From Citrifermentans bremense (GTDB lineage: Bacteria > Desulfobacterota > Desulfuromonadia > Geobacterales > Geobacteraceae), in assembly GCF_014218275.1 (NCBI RefSeq), contig NZ_AP023213.1, positions 2,334,001 to 2,398,000 of the forward strand: 64,000 nucleotides of DNA. Reading direction: 5' to 3'. Shown here piece after piece: positions 18,834-27,001 of this stretch. The notes beneath the pieces were generated by a model. The model was not told the DNA's origin, did no database searches, and saw nothing but the letters and a program-made list of their open reading frames with translations. The position numbers and the translations under genes are program-made. The stretch's first letter is position 1, and every line of letters starts with the position of its first letter.

Positions 18834-19158
18834 CTTCCCCCCTCAAAAAAGGTTTCAGTTGAACCGCTACAAAAGCAATACAAAGTAACTGGAAGTTATC
18901 GAGAAGCTGAAATCTTTCGCCGCCGATTGGTGCTGCACCCCGCACGGAGTTCCGGCAACTGGAGTTGTGTTGCCCCCAAAGCACGGACCGAGAATGGTCC
19001 ACCGGGAAATTCCGCGAAGCAAGCGTTATCTTCCCCCGAAGGATCAGGCGGTTGTGTTACGTTCCCCCCTTTGCGACGGGCCTGCGCGCCGTAGCGCTAC
19101 GGTCCGCGAAGGCGGGAGGGGGGACAGGGGGATTTACCTTACCCCTTGGGGGAATCCA
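18834..19158. other. Intergenic gap with an inverted C-rich repeat
   Basis: This 325-base gap separates the ACT gene from the first substrate-binding protein gene. It holds a minus-oriented long-form repeat at 19059-19136. No coding frame with a ribosome binding site is visible. The gap could hold an internal promoter or processing site for the transport genes. Confidence 0.5.
19059..19136 (-). repeat. C-rich intergenic repeat, long form, single insert
   Basis: On the minus strand it reads AAATCCCCCTGTCCCCCC, one insert module (CCCGCCTTCGCGG to GCGCAGG), then CCCGTCGCAAAGGGGGG. The insert here carries a perfect palindrome, CCGTAGCGCTACGG. Confidence 0.75.
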
Positions 19159-19590
19159 CTACATGCTATAGAGCCGCTCGCCGGGGAGGACGTTGAAGCT
19201 CTTGGCGGTGAGCGCCTCGATCGCCTTCTGCGTTTCGTCGAAGCGGAAGATCATCACGGCGTTCTCGCCGCAGCGCTCGACGAAGGCGTACATGTACTCG
19301 ACGTTGATCCCGGAGGCGTCCAGCACCTGGAGGATGTCGGCGAGCCCGCCGGGGCGGTCGGGGATCTCGACTGCTACCACCTCGGTCTTGCTCACCGTGA
19401 AGCCGCGGTCCTTCAGCACCGACTTCGCCTTCTCGGCGTCGTTCACGATGAGGCGCAGAATCCCGAAATCGGAGGTGTCCGCCAGGGAGAGCGTGCGGAT
19501 GTTGACGCCGGCCTCGCCCAGGATGCGGGTCACTTCGGCCAGACGTCCGAACTTGTTTTCGATGAATATGGAGATCTGTTCTACGTGCAT
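19159..19590 (-). CDS. Tandem ACT-domain protein
   Basis: A 143-residue protein of two ACT domains, residues 1-70 ([20 protein letters not shown]) and 71-143 ([20 protein letters not shown]). ACT pairs usually bind amino acids and regulate enzymes or transport. A longer frame extends upstream into paaK but in another reading frame; I chose the ATG at 19588-19590. It starts ten bases after the paaK stop. This ACT protein next to paaK and iorAB is a recurrent arrangement in anaerobes that use aromatic amino acids. I infer that it senses an amino acid for this pathway. Confidence 0.88.
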   Translation of the reverse strand: MHVEQISIFIENKFGRLAEVTRILGEAGVNIRTLSLADTSDFGILRLIVNDAEKAKSVLKDRGFTVSKTEVVAVEIPDRPGGLADILQVLDASGINVEYMYAFVERCGENAVMIFRFDETQKAIEALTAKSFNVLPGERLYSM

Positions 19591-19600
19591 GGTATCCCCC

Positions 19601-20905
19601 TTAGGCTTTGTTCCTGTTGTCGATGACCCTCTTGGCTTTGCCTTCGCTGCGGGTGATGCTCTTGGGCTCCACGAGCCTGACGCGGCAGGTGACCCCGAGC
19701 ATCTCCTTGATCTGCTTCTCGATCTTGGTCGAGAGCGCCTGGAGGTGCTTGATCTCGTCGGAGAAGATGTCCTCGCCCACCTCGACCTGCACCTCGAGGG
19801 TGTCGAGGTTGTCCTTTCTTTCCACGATGAGGACATAATGCGGCTCGACCCCTTCGACCCCCATGAGGATCGCCTCGATCTGCGACGGGAAGACGTTGAC
19901 GCCGCGGATGATCAGCATGTCGTCGCTTCTGCCGCTCATGCGGGCGATGCGGGCGTGGGTCCTGCCGCAGACGCAGGGCTCGTAGGTGATGGAGGTGATG
20001 TCGCGGGTCCGGTAGCGGATCAGCGGGATCCCTTCCTTGGTGATGGTGGTGATGACGAGCTCCCCTTTTTCGCCGGCGGGAAGGACTTCGCCGGTCTCGG
20101 GGTTGATGATCTCGGGGATGAAGTGGTCTTCCCAGACGTGGAGCCCCTGCTTCGCCTCGCAGCACTCGATGGCGACGCCGGGTCCCATGATTTCCGAGAG
20201 GCCGTAGATGTCGACCGCGGAGAGGTTCAGCTTCTCCTCGATGTCGCGGCGCATCGCCTCGGACCAGGGCTCGGCCCCGAAGATGCCGACCCTGAGCTTC
20301 AGGTCGCGGAAGTCGATCCCCTCTTCCTTCGCGGCCTCCGCCATGAAGAGAGAGTACGAGGGGGTGCAGGTGAGGACGGTGGAGCCGAAGTCCTGCATGA
20401 TCATGATCTGCTTCTTGGTGTTACCACCGGACATCGGGATGACAGAAGCGCCGAGCCTCTCGGCGCCGTAGTGCGCGCCCAGCCCGCCGGTGAAGAGGCC
20501 GTAGCCATAGGAGTTGTGGATGATGTCGCCCTTGTGGACGCCGGCCGCCACGAAGGAGCGCGCCATGAGCTCGCTCCAGGTGTCGATGTCCTTTTGGGTA
20601 TAGCCGACCACGGTCGGTTTTCCCGTGGTGCCGGAAGAGGCGTGGATGCGGACGATGTCCTCCATCGGTACCGCGAAGAGGCGGTACGGGTAGGAGTCGC
20701 GCATGTCCTGCTTGTAGGTGAATGGGAGCCGGGCCAGGTCAGCCAGGGACTTGATGGAATCGGCGCTGATCCCAGCCTTGGCAAGCGACTCCTTGTAGAA
20801 GGGGACGTTCTGCTGCACGCGCGCCACCATCGACTTGAGCCTTTTGAGCTGCAGTGCCTCGATAGCCTCCCTGGGAAGCGTCTCGAACTCCTCGTTGAAG
20901 AACAT
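19601..20905 (-). CDS. paaK: Phenylacetate-CoA ligase family protein (second copy)
   Basis: A 434-residue AMP-forming aryl-CoA ligase. The motifs are [14 protein letters not shown] near residue 91, [13 protein letters not shown] near 226, YRTRDI near 302, and [20 protein letters not shown] near 326. AAGGAGTCAGCT precedes the ATG. It follows iorB after a 172-base gap with a repeat, and ACT follows it closely. IorAB yields aryl-acetyl-CoA from arylpyruvates, while PaaK makes the same thioesters from free acids, or releases the acid with ATP gain when run in reverse. It is similar to, but distinct from, the copy at 11601-12902. Confidence 0.9.
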   Translation of the reverse strand: MFFNEEFETLPREAIEALQLKRLKSMVARVQQNVPFYKESLAKAGISADSIKSLADLARLPFTYKQDMRDSYPYRLFAVPMEDIVRIHASSGTTGKPTVVGYTQKDIDTWSELMARSFVAAGVHKGDIIHNSYGYGLFTGGLGAHYGAERLGASVIPMSGGNTKKQIMIMQDFGSTVLTCTPSYSLFMAEAAKEEGIDFRDLKLRVGIFGAEPWSEAMRRDIEEKLNLSAVDIYGLSEIMGPGVAIECCEAKQGLHVWEDHFIPEIINPETGEVLPAGEKGELVITTITKEGIPLIRYRTRDITSITYEPCVCGRTHARIARMSGRSDDMLIIRGVNVFPSQIEAILMGVEGVEPHYVLIVERKDNLDTLEVQVEVGEDIFSDEIKHLQALSTKIEKQIKEMLGVTCRVRLVEPKSITRSEGKAKRVIDNRNKA

Positions 20906-20925
20906 AGCTGACTCCTTAATTCAAA

Positions 20926-21077
20926 ACCTGAAGCTCAACACAGAGGTCCCGGAGGCTCACTGAGGCCGCAGAGAAAAACCTGAAAAGAGTAATGGTTAAA
21001 CCAAGAATCTTTTTGAAGTTCCCCTGAGACCTCTGTGCATCCCTGTAACCTCTGTGTTGATGCTTTTGCCTTTGTTT
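20926..21077. repeat. Intergenic inverted repeat with CCTCTGTG motifs
   Basis: A perfect 12-base inverted repeat, CAACACAGAGGT at 20936-20947 and ACCTCTGTGTTG at 21048-21059, frames this stretch. A related copy occurs at about 55451-55600, sharing AAAACCTGAAGC, CGCAGAGGTCCC-like blocks and CCTCTGTG. It separates iorB from paaK inside the operon. Confidence 0.65.
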
Positions 21078-21659
21078 CTACCCCAGCGAACGGCCAAGGG
21101 CGAACGCCTTCAAGTTCACGGCCAGCGCCTTCTTGGGCACCATCTTCTCGATCGCCTCGAGCCAGAACTTCTCTTCGATGTCGAGCCGCTTGGATACGGC
21201 GCCAAGAAGCACGGTGTTCGCGGCGCGCGCGTTGCCGGCCTGAATCGCCAAGTTCTGCCCGTCGACCAGCAGGCAATCGGGGCAGAGCTCCTGGATCTTA
21301 AGCTCGAGCCCCTCCGGGTACGGCTCCTGGCCCAAGAGCACCGCGGGGGGAGCTATGCAGAGGTCGTTGACTATGACGGTGCCGCCGGGCTTCAAGAGCG
21401 GCAGGTAACGGTAGCTCTCCATCAGCTCGAAGCCGAAGAGGATGTCCCCCTCCCCTTCCGGAACCATCGGGGAGAATACTTCTTTGCCGTAGCGCACGTG
21501 GGAGACGACGGAGCCTCCCCTCTGGGACATGCCGTGGATCTCGCTCTTTTTGACGTCGAATCCCGCCAGCATGAAGGTCTCGGAAAGGATCTCTGCGGCG
21601 AGCAGGATGCCCTGGCCGCCCACGCCCACCAGGAGGATGTTGGTTATCTTGTCGCTCAT
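21078..21659 (-). CDS. iorB: Indolepyruvate:ferredoxin oxidoreductase, beta (gamma-domain) subunit
   Basis: A 193-residue subunit of the 2-oxoacid:ferredoxin oxidoreductase family, with the nucleotide-like motif GVGGQGILLAAEIL near residue 12 and the family run GMSQRGGSVVSHVRYG near 45. It completes IorA, forming an enzyme that oxidatively decarboxylates aryl pyruvates (from Trp, Phe, Tyr) to aryl-acetyl-CoA with reduction of ferredoxin. The ATG at 21657-21659 overlaps the iorA stop by four bases. The frame continues further upstream but would run into iorA. Confidence 0.93.
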   Translation of the reverse strand: MSDKITNILLVGVGGQGILLAAEILSETFMLAGFDVKKSEIHGMSQRGGSVVSHVRYGKEVFSPMVPEGEGDILFGFELMESYRYLPLLKPGGTVIVNDLCIAPPAVLLGQEPYPEGLELKIQELCPDCLLVDGQNLAIQAGNARAANTVLLGAVSKRLDIEEKFWLEAIEKMVPKKALAVNLKAFALGRSLG

Positions 21660-23410
21660 TTCGCCTCCTGAATCGCAGAGAACTTGCACAGCTGCCTGCA
21701 GACGTCGCAACCGTTGCACAAAAGCGGATCGATCTTGGCCTTCCCCTTCTTGCCGCTTGAGGGGACCCACTCGATGGCCGGGCAGCCGATCTTCAAGCAG
21801 GCGCGGCAGCCGGTGCAGCTATCCTCGACGACGGCAAGGGGCTTGCCCGGGGTGAATACCCCTTCCTTCTTGATGAGGACGCACGGCTTGTCGGTGATGA
21901 TGACCGAGGTCTCGGGACGCTCCATCTCTTCCGAGATCACCTTCCGGCACTCGTCCAGGTCCAGCGGGTTGATGGTGCGGATGTTCTTCACGCCGATCGC
22001 CTTGCAAAGCATCGGGAAATCGATGGCGTTGGTCGGCTCGTTCATCAGGGTATGGCCGGAGCCGGGGTTCTCCTGGCGCCCGGTCATGGCGGTGATCCTG
22101 TTGTCCAGGATGATGACCGTCGCGGCACCCTTGTTGTAGACCATGTCCATGAGGCCGTTGACGCCGGTGTGCAGGAAGGTCGAGTCGCCGATGACCGCCA
22201 CCACCTTCTTCCTCTCCTCAGGGGAGAGCACCTTGGCAGCGCCGGTAGCCATGCCGATGGAGGCGCCCATGCAGACGCAGGTGTCCATGGCGGAGAGAGG
22301 CGGCATGAAGCCCAGGGTATAGCAGCCGATATCGCCTGAGACGTAGGCGTTCAGCTGTTTCAAGGTGTAGAACACGCCGCGGTGCGGGCACCCCGGGCAC
22401 ATGTTGGGGGGGCGCCCCGGAAGCTTCTCCGCGGTTCCCTGCGCGTTCTCGGGGAGGCCGAAGGCCTTCCTGACGCGGCCCGGGGTCAGCTCGCCGCAAA
22501 GGGAGATGATCTCCTTGCCGGTCACCGGGATGCCGATCGCTTTCACCTGGTCCTCGATGAAGGCGTCGAGCTCCTCGACCACGTAGAGTTTGTCCACCTT
22601 GGAGGCGAACTCGCGGATCAGGTCGAAAGGAAGCGGGTGCACCATGCCGAGCTTCAAAACGGACGCCTCGGGGAGCGCCTCGCGCACGTGCTGGTAGCTG
22701 ATCCCGGCGGTGATGACCCCGATCTTCTTGTCGCGCAGCTCCATCCTGTTGATGGGCATGCTGCACCCTTCTTTGGAGAGCGTGGTGATCCGGTCCTCGA
22801 CGACGTAGTGACGCCCGCGGGCGTTCCCCGGGAGCATGACGAACTTGGCGGCGTTTCTGGCGAGCTTAGGCTCGGCGACCGTGGCGACCCTCTCGCCCAG
22901 CGTCACAACGGACTTGCTGTGCGAGATGCGGGTGGTGGTGCGGAGCATGACCGGGGTGTCGTGGCGCTCGGAGATCTCGTAAGCGAGCTTGGTGAACTCG
23001 AGGCATTCCTGCGAGTCCGCCGGTTCCAACATCGGGATCTTGGCGAACTTCGCGTAGTTGCGGCTATCCTGCTCGTTCTGGGAGGAATGTAGCTCAGGAT
23101 CGTCGGCGCAGATCAGCAAGAGCCCGCCGTTGACGCCGGTGTAGGAAAGGGTGAACAGCGGGTCGGCGGCGACGTTGACGCCGACGTGCTTCATGGTGAC
23201 CAGGGAGCGGGCGCCGACGAAAGAGGCGCCGATGCCGACCTCCAGCGCGACCTTTTCGTTGGTGGCCCAGGAAGAGTCTATCTCCTGGTAACGGGTCGTG
23301 TTTTCCAGGATCTCTGTGGAAGGGGTGCCAGGGTAAGCACAGGCAACTTTCACCCCTGCCTCGTAAGCACCCCTGGCAATGGCTTCGTTGCCGGAAAGTA
23401 TTTCCTTCAT
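21656..23410 (-). CDS. iorA: Indolepyruvate:ferredoxin oxidoreductase, alpha subunit
   Basis: A 584-residue subunit. The N-terminal pyrimidine-binding domain has the run GVKVACAYPGTPSTEI. The central part has the thiamine diphosphate domain, CPGCPHRGVF near residue 340 and GDSTFLHTGVNGLMDMVYN near 405. The C-terminal part has two ferredoxin-type clusters, CTGCRACLKIGCP near 535 and CNGCDVCRQLC near 566. This is the standard IorA architecture. It is the first gene of the minus-strand block that runs down to paaK at 11601. The pathway in which it sits would degrade aromatic amino acids for energy or supply aryl-CoA. Confidence 0.95.
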   Translation of the reverse strand: MKEILSGNEAIARGAYEAGVKVACAYPGTPSTEILENTTRYQEIDSSWATNEKVALEVGIGASFVGARSLVTMKHVGVNVAADPLFTLSYTGVNGGLLLICADDPELHSSQNEQDSRNYAKFAKIPMLEPADSQECLEFTKLAYEISERHDTPVMLRTTTRISHSKSVVTLGERVATVAEPKLARNAAKFVMLPGNARGRHYVVEDRITTLSKEGCSMPINRMELRDKKIGVITAGISYQHVREALPEASVLKLGMVHPLPFDLIREFASKVDKLYVVEELDAFIEDQVKAIGIPVTGKEIISLCGELTPGRVRKAFGLPENAQGTAEKLPGRPPNMCPGCPHRGVFYTLKQLNAYVSGDIGCYTLGFMPPLSAMDTCVCMGASIGMATGAAKVLSPEERKKVVAVIGDSTFLHTGVNGLMDMVYNKGAATVIILDNRITAMTGRQENPGSGHTLMNEPTNAIDFPMLCKAIGVKNIRTINPLDLDECRKVISEEMERPETSVIITDKPCVLIKKEGVFTPGKPLAVVEDSCTGCRACLKIGCPAIEWVPSSGKKGKAKIDPLLCNGCDVCRQLCKFSAIQEAK

Positions 23411-23742
23411 GCGGATCGATACCTCATAGGGTTAATAAAGTGGGTCGGCGAAATATACTAGAGTATTGGGGGAACTGTCAACTGCTTTATAGGTAGCCGT
23501 TAACAGTTAAAATGAATATTTTCGCAGGTTTGCATCATCATTAGATGCTGCTACCTTCTCTTTTCATTATCTTTTGGAGGTAGTCTCAAGTCCTGTTTGC
23601 GGCAAGAGTGAACAATGTTTTGGCGTGGTCAAACGAAAGGCGCAGTTTATTGAGAGTTGTTTGGTGGCTGATCAATATTTGGTACACTTGCGGAGTTTGA
23701 AATTACGGGTTCATACAGATCTATCTGGACAGGAGGACCATC
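23411..23742. other. Divergent promoter region of iorA and the YvlD-like gene
   Basis: This gap of about 330 bases is AT-richer than its surroundings and must hold promoters for both directions. I see no gene, riboswitch or repeat that I can name. Confidence 0.45.
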
Positions 23743-24078
23743 ATGACACTGCTGATAAAGTGGTTGGTGAACGCGCTCGCCATCGGCATCACCGCCTATC
23801 TGCTTCCCGGGGTCGCTATCTCGGGGTTTTTCGCGGCGCTCGTCACCGCCTTGGTGCTGGGCCTGGTCAACATCTTCATCAAGCCATTGCTGTTGCTGCT
23901 GACGCTCCCCATAAACATCCTTACACTCGGCCTTTTCACTCTGGTCATCAACGCGCTGATGATAATGCTGGTCGCGGCCATCGTCCCCGGTTTCATGGTC
24001 AGGGGGTTCTGGTGGGCGCTTCTGTTCGGCCTGGTGCTGGCTGTCGTCAACTACATCCTTGACATCATCTTTTTCTAG
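23743..24078 (+). CDS. YvlD/phage-holin-4-like small membrane protein
   Basis: A 111-residue, very hydrophobic protein with four predicted membrane segments. The pattern LLIKWLVNALAIGITAYLLPG, then ALVLGLVNIFIKPLLLLLTLPIN and NALMIMLVAAIVPGF, is that of the YvlD family, named after phage holins but mostly chromosomal. GGACAGGAGGACC precedes the ATG. Its job in the inner membrane is unknown; relatives are linked to envelope stress. Its stop overlaps that of the next, convergent gene in the sequence CTAG. Confidence 0.85.
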   Translation: MTLLIKWLVNALAIGITAYLLPGVAISGFFAALVTALVLGLVNIFIKPLLLLLTLPINILTLGLFTLVINALMIMLVAAIVPGFMVRGFWWALLFGLVLAVVNYILDIIFF

Positions 24079-24731
24079 AGCGGCTCCCCCATCAGCAGGC
24101 GGTTTTTCGGCGTGATGTCGCCGGGGATGGTCTGGGTGTAGACCCGGTACCCGCGGGCGCGCAGACCGGCCGCCCTGGTGACGTCGACGGCAAGCGGTCC
24201 ATCGAGCCACCCCTGCAATCCTCCCTGGTCGGCCACATCCAGGTCGTGGCAGCAGGGAAGCACTGCGACCCGGCACCTGGCGGAAACGGCCCGGTCCAAC
24301 ACCAGATCGGTCAAGGAGCCGCAGGCGTGGGCGGAGACCACCAGGTCGTCGGGGCCGAGGGTGAGATGATTCAGGTCCTGTTCCTTGAAGCTCAGCTTCC
24401 CTGCCAGGTGCGGCCAGTCGACCTGAAGTTCGCGGGACAAGAGTTCGGCGCTTGGGGGCAGGCGCAGATCGACGGCCAAAGCTCCGTTCAGGTCGCGGTC
24501 GAGGATAAGCAGGATCTGGGCGAGAAGCCCGTGCCCGGCGGCGAGGTCCACCACCCTCCCCCCTTTAAAGCGGCGGTGCACCCGCCTGGCCACTTCCCAC
24601 GCCTCGTAGAGCTCCTTTCGGGGAAGGCAACCGGCGCGGCAAACTGCGCGGGCGATGCGGTCGAAGAGTGTGTCGCCGGCAAATCGCGGCAAAAGGTGCG
24701 GGGTCAGGCGGTTTTTGGATGATCGGTCCAT
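24075..24731 (-). CDS. Class I SAM-dependent methyltransferase
   Basis: A 218-residue protein with motif I VVDLAAGHGLLAQILL at about 60-75, and later SAHACGSLTDLVLDRA and AVLPCCHDL, a pattern of the Methyltransf_32 type. The frame stays open a further 121 codons upstream, but that part lies antisense to the next gene. I take the ATG at 24729-24731, with AAGGA upstream. The target is unknown. It is divergent from the DUF72 gene, with 30 bases between the two start codons. Confidence 0.78.
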   Translation of the reverse strand: MDRSSKNRLTPHLLPRFAGDTLFDRIARAVCRAGCLPRKELYEAWEVARRVHRRFKGGRVVDLAAGHGLLAQILLILDRDLNGALAVDLRLPPSAELLSRELQVDWPHLAGKLSFKEQDLNHLTLGPDDLVVSAHACGSLTDLVLDRAVSARCRVAVLPCCHDLDVADQGGLQGWLDGPLAVDVTRAAGLRARGYRVYTQTIPGDITPKNRLLMGEPL

Positions 24732-24761
24732 TGGTTCCTTTATTTCCCGGAGGTGCATCGC

Positions 24762-25652
24762 ATGTCCCCAGGCCGCATCCGCATAGGGACCTGTTCCTGG
24801 ACGGAGAAAAGCCTCGTCGAGGGGGGCGCCTTTTATCCACGCGGCGCCAGCACGCCGAAGGCGCGCCTCAAATTCTACGCCAGCCGGTTCGACACGGTAG
24901 AGATAGAGAGCAGCTACTACCAGATTCCCACGGTCGATATGGCCCATGCCTGGGCCGAACGGACCCCGGAACAGTTCCTCTTCCACGTCAAGGCCTACGG
25001 TGCCCTCACCGGCCACAACGTAGATCCGGGAAGGCTCCCCGAGGAGCTGCACCGGATGCTTCCGGCCGAGGATCGTGACCGGGAGGACGTGCATGTCTCC
25101 GACCCGGCGGCGCTAAGGGCGATGGCAAAGGCCATGACCGAGGCGCTCGTCCCGCTCAAGGAAGTCGGCAAGCTCGGCTTCATCATCTTCCAGTTCCCCC
25201 CCTGGTTCGGCTACAAGAAGGAAAACAGGGAGTATCTCCTCTACTGCAGGGAGTTGATGGCGGGGCACCCGATAGCGGCGGAGTTCCGGCACGGCAGTTG
25301 GCTTACCAGCCGCAACCGGGAGGAGCTATTCGGCTTTTTGCGGGAGCACAAGATCACCTACATTACCTGTGACGAGCCGCAGTTGGGGACCCTGGCCACA
25401 GCCCCCTTCCGTCCCGAGGCCACGACGTCGGTCGCCTACCTGAGGCTGCACGGGCGAAGCGCAGAGGATTGGCAGCTGCGCGCCACGGCTGCGGACGACT
25501 ATCTCTATACCGAGCCCGAACTGAGGATGATAGCAGCGGAGGCCAGGCGTCTGAGCGCGAAGGCGAGGCTCACCTTCGTCATGTTCAACAACTGCCGCTG
25601 CGGCTGCGCCGTCAAAAACGCGCTGAGGATGAGGGAGTTGTGCGGAAGTTGA
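24762..25652 (+). CDS. DUF72 domain protein
   Basis: A 296-residue protein of the YecE/DUF72 family, a TIM-barrel-like fold of unsettled function. The family features are visible: IRIGTCSWTEKSL at the start, FYASRFDTVEIESSYYQIP near 45, FHVKAYGALTGHN near 80, FQFPPWF near 142, and EFRHGSW near 175. GGAGG at 24749-24753 sits eight bases before the ATG at 24762, so I prefer it to an upstream GTG. The C-terminus has a Cys-rich segment, NNCRCGCAVKNA. Confidence 0.88.
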   Translation: MSPGRIRIGTCSWTEKSLVEGGAFYPRGASTPKARLKFYASRFDTVEIESSYYQIPTVDMAHAWAERTPEQFLFHVKAYGALTGHNVDPGRLPEELHRMLPAEDRDREDVHVSDPAALRAMAKAMTEALVPLKEVGKLGFIIFQFPPWFGYKKENREYLLYCRELMAGHPIAAEFRHGSWLTSRNREELFGFLREHKITYITCDEPQLGTLATAPFRPEATTSVAYLRLHGRSAEDWQLRATAADDYLYTEPELRMIAAEARRLSAKARLTFVMFNNCRCGCAVKNALRMRELCGS

Positions 25653-25664
25653 GCGTAAGGAGAG

Positions 25665-26441
25665 CTAGCTGGAAGTTCCCGCCAAAAGGTCATTCACCAC
25701 CACCCCCGCCATCGTGAGCCCGAAAATGGAGGGGATGAAGGAGACGCTCCCCAGGATGACGCGGCGATGCTCGCAGGAGAACTTCTGGTCGTCCTTGTTG
25801 GGGCAGATGCAGTTACCCTTGCAGCCGCCGTCTTTTACCTGCTGCTCGCGGTACTCCTCGGTGGAGAAAACCACCTTCACGCCGGTCTCGATCCCCTGCT
25901 TCTTCAACAGCTTCCTGACCGACCGCGCCATGCGGCACTTGTTGGTCTGGGAGATGTCGGCCACCCCAATCTTCGTGGGGTCGAGCTTCGCCGCAGCCCC
26001 CATGCTGGAAATGATCGGGATGTTGCGCTCCCGGCAGGTACGGATCAGGTGCAGCTTGCTGGTGATATGGTCGATGGCGTCGACGACGTAATCGTAGCCG
26101 TCGGCGAGAAGGAACTCGCTGTTCTCGGCGGAATAGAAATCCTGGTAGGGAACTATCTCAGCCTTGGGGTTGATCTGGCGCATCCGCTCGGCCATGACCT
26201 GGGCCTTCGCCTTGCCGACGGTGCCGTCCATGGCGTGCAGCTGCCGGTTCACGTTGGTGAGGCAGATGTCGTCGAAATCGACGATGACCAGGCGGCCGAC
26301 GCCGGCGCGGCAGAGGGCCTCGGCGGCGTAACTCCCTACCCCGCCCAGCCCGAAGATGGCGACGGTGGATTGAGCTAACTTGTTGAGGCCCTCAGGGCCG
26401 ATGAGGAGTTCGGTGCGGGAAAAACGGTGCAGATTCGACAT
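25665..26441 (-). CDS. tcdA: tRNA threonylcarbamoyladenosine dehydratase TcdA
   Basis: A ThiF/HesA/MoeB-type E1-like enzyme of 258 residues. It cyclises t6A at position 37 of ANN-decoding tRNAs to ct6A with ATP. The nucleotide motif GLGGVGSYAAEALCRAGVG is near residue 31, followed by IVDFDDICLTNVNRQ with the catalytic Asp and Arg. A Cys cluster near 210-230 (CKGNCICP and a later SCEHRR) resembles the form found in Firmicutes rather than in E. coli TcdA. The ATG at 26439-26441 gives the usual N-terminus HRFSRTELLIG. Confidence 0.9.
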   Translation of the reverse strand: MSNLHRFSRTELLIGPEGLNKLAQSTVAIFGLGGVGSYAAEALCRAGVGRLVIVDFDDICLTNVNRQLHAMDGTVGKAKAQVMAERMRQINPKAEIVPYQDFYSAENSEFLLADGYDYVVDAIDHITSKLHLIRTCRERNIPIISSMGAAAKLDPTKIGVADISQTNKCRMARSVRKLLKKQGIETGVKVVFSTEEYREQQVKDGGCKGNCICPNKDDQKFSCEHRRVILGSVSFIPSIFGLTMAGVVVNDLLAGTSS

Positions 26442-26570
26442 GTTTACTTTGCCCTTGACGCTTGCGTATTTGATCTGACGGCCCCTGTTGCGGGGCACGC
26501 GAACTGGCAAAGTATGGCATAGGTGGGACGAAAGTTGGAAGCGAAACTTTCATTATAAAAGGCGCCCGGC

Positions 26571-26828
26571 TCAGCGGCGCGGCAAGGGATTCCCGGACTC
26601 GGTGCGGATCCTTTCAAAACCCTCTTCGCGCGCCACCTGCTCGTCGTGGGTGTAGAAGATGGCGTAACTGCTCCCGACGCCGTGCGGGTCGAGCTTGATC
26701 CCCTTCTCCTCCCAGCGCTTGAACAGCGCCAGGTTCTCCTCGAAGTTCTGGATCAGGTCACCGATGGTTCTGGCGCCGACGGCTGTGAACTTGATCTGGT
26801 GTACATGCTCATAGCGCAATACCGGCAT
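26571..26828 (-). CDS. Small conserved-looking protein of unknown function
   Basis: An 85-residue protein with no signal peptide or membrane segment and a mixed charged composition (LIQNFEENLALFKRWEEKGI in the middle, FYTHDEQVAREEGFERI near the end). I do not recognise the family. The ATG at 26826-26828 has GGAGG five bases upstream, which supports real translation and this start rather than the codons before it. It is on the same strand as tcdA, 129 bases upstream, and could be cotranscribed. Confidence 0.65.
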   Translation of the reverse strand: MPVLRYEHVHQIKFTAVGARTIGDLIQNFEENLALFKRWEEKGIKLDPHGVGSSYAIFYTHDEQVAREEGFERIRTESGNPLPRR

Positions 26829-27001
26829 AACCACCTCCGCCTTACAGGGTGAGCGATGGCTAATTGTAGCGTGGATTGCGCGGGAGGCAAACGGCGGCGC
26901 TGCTTTTAAAAAAGAAGCGGAAAGCCCGTGCTAGTGGGCGACGGCCAGGTGAAGACAACAGGCATCCCGGCCGTCGGAATCTATGACAGAAACCTCTTTC
27001 G

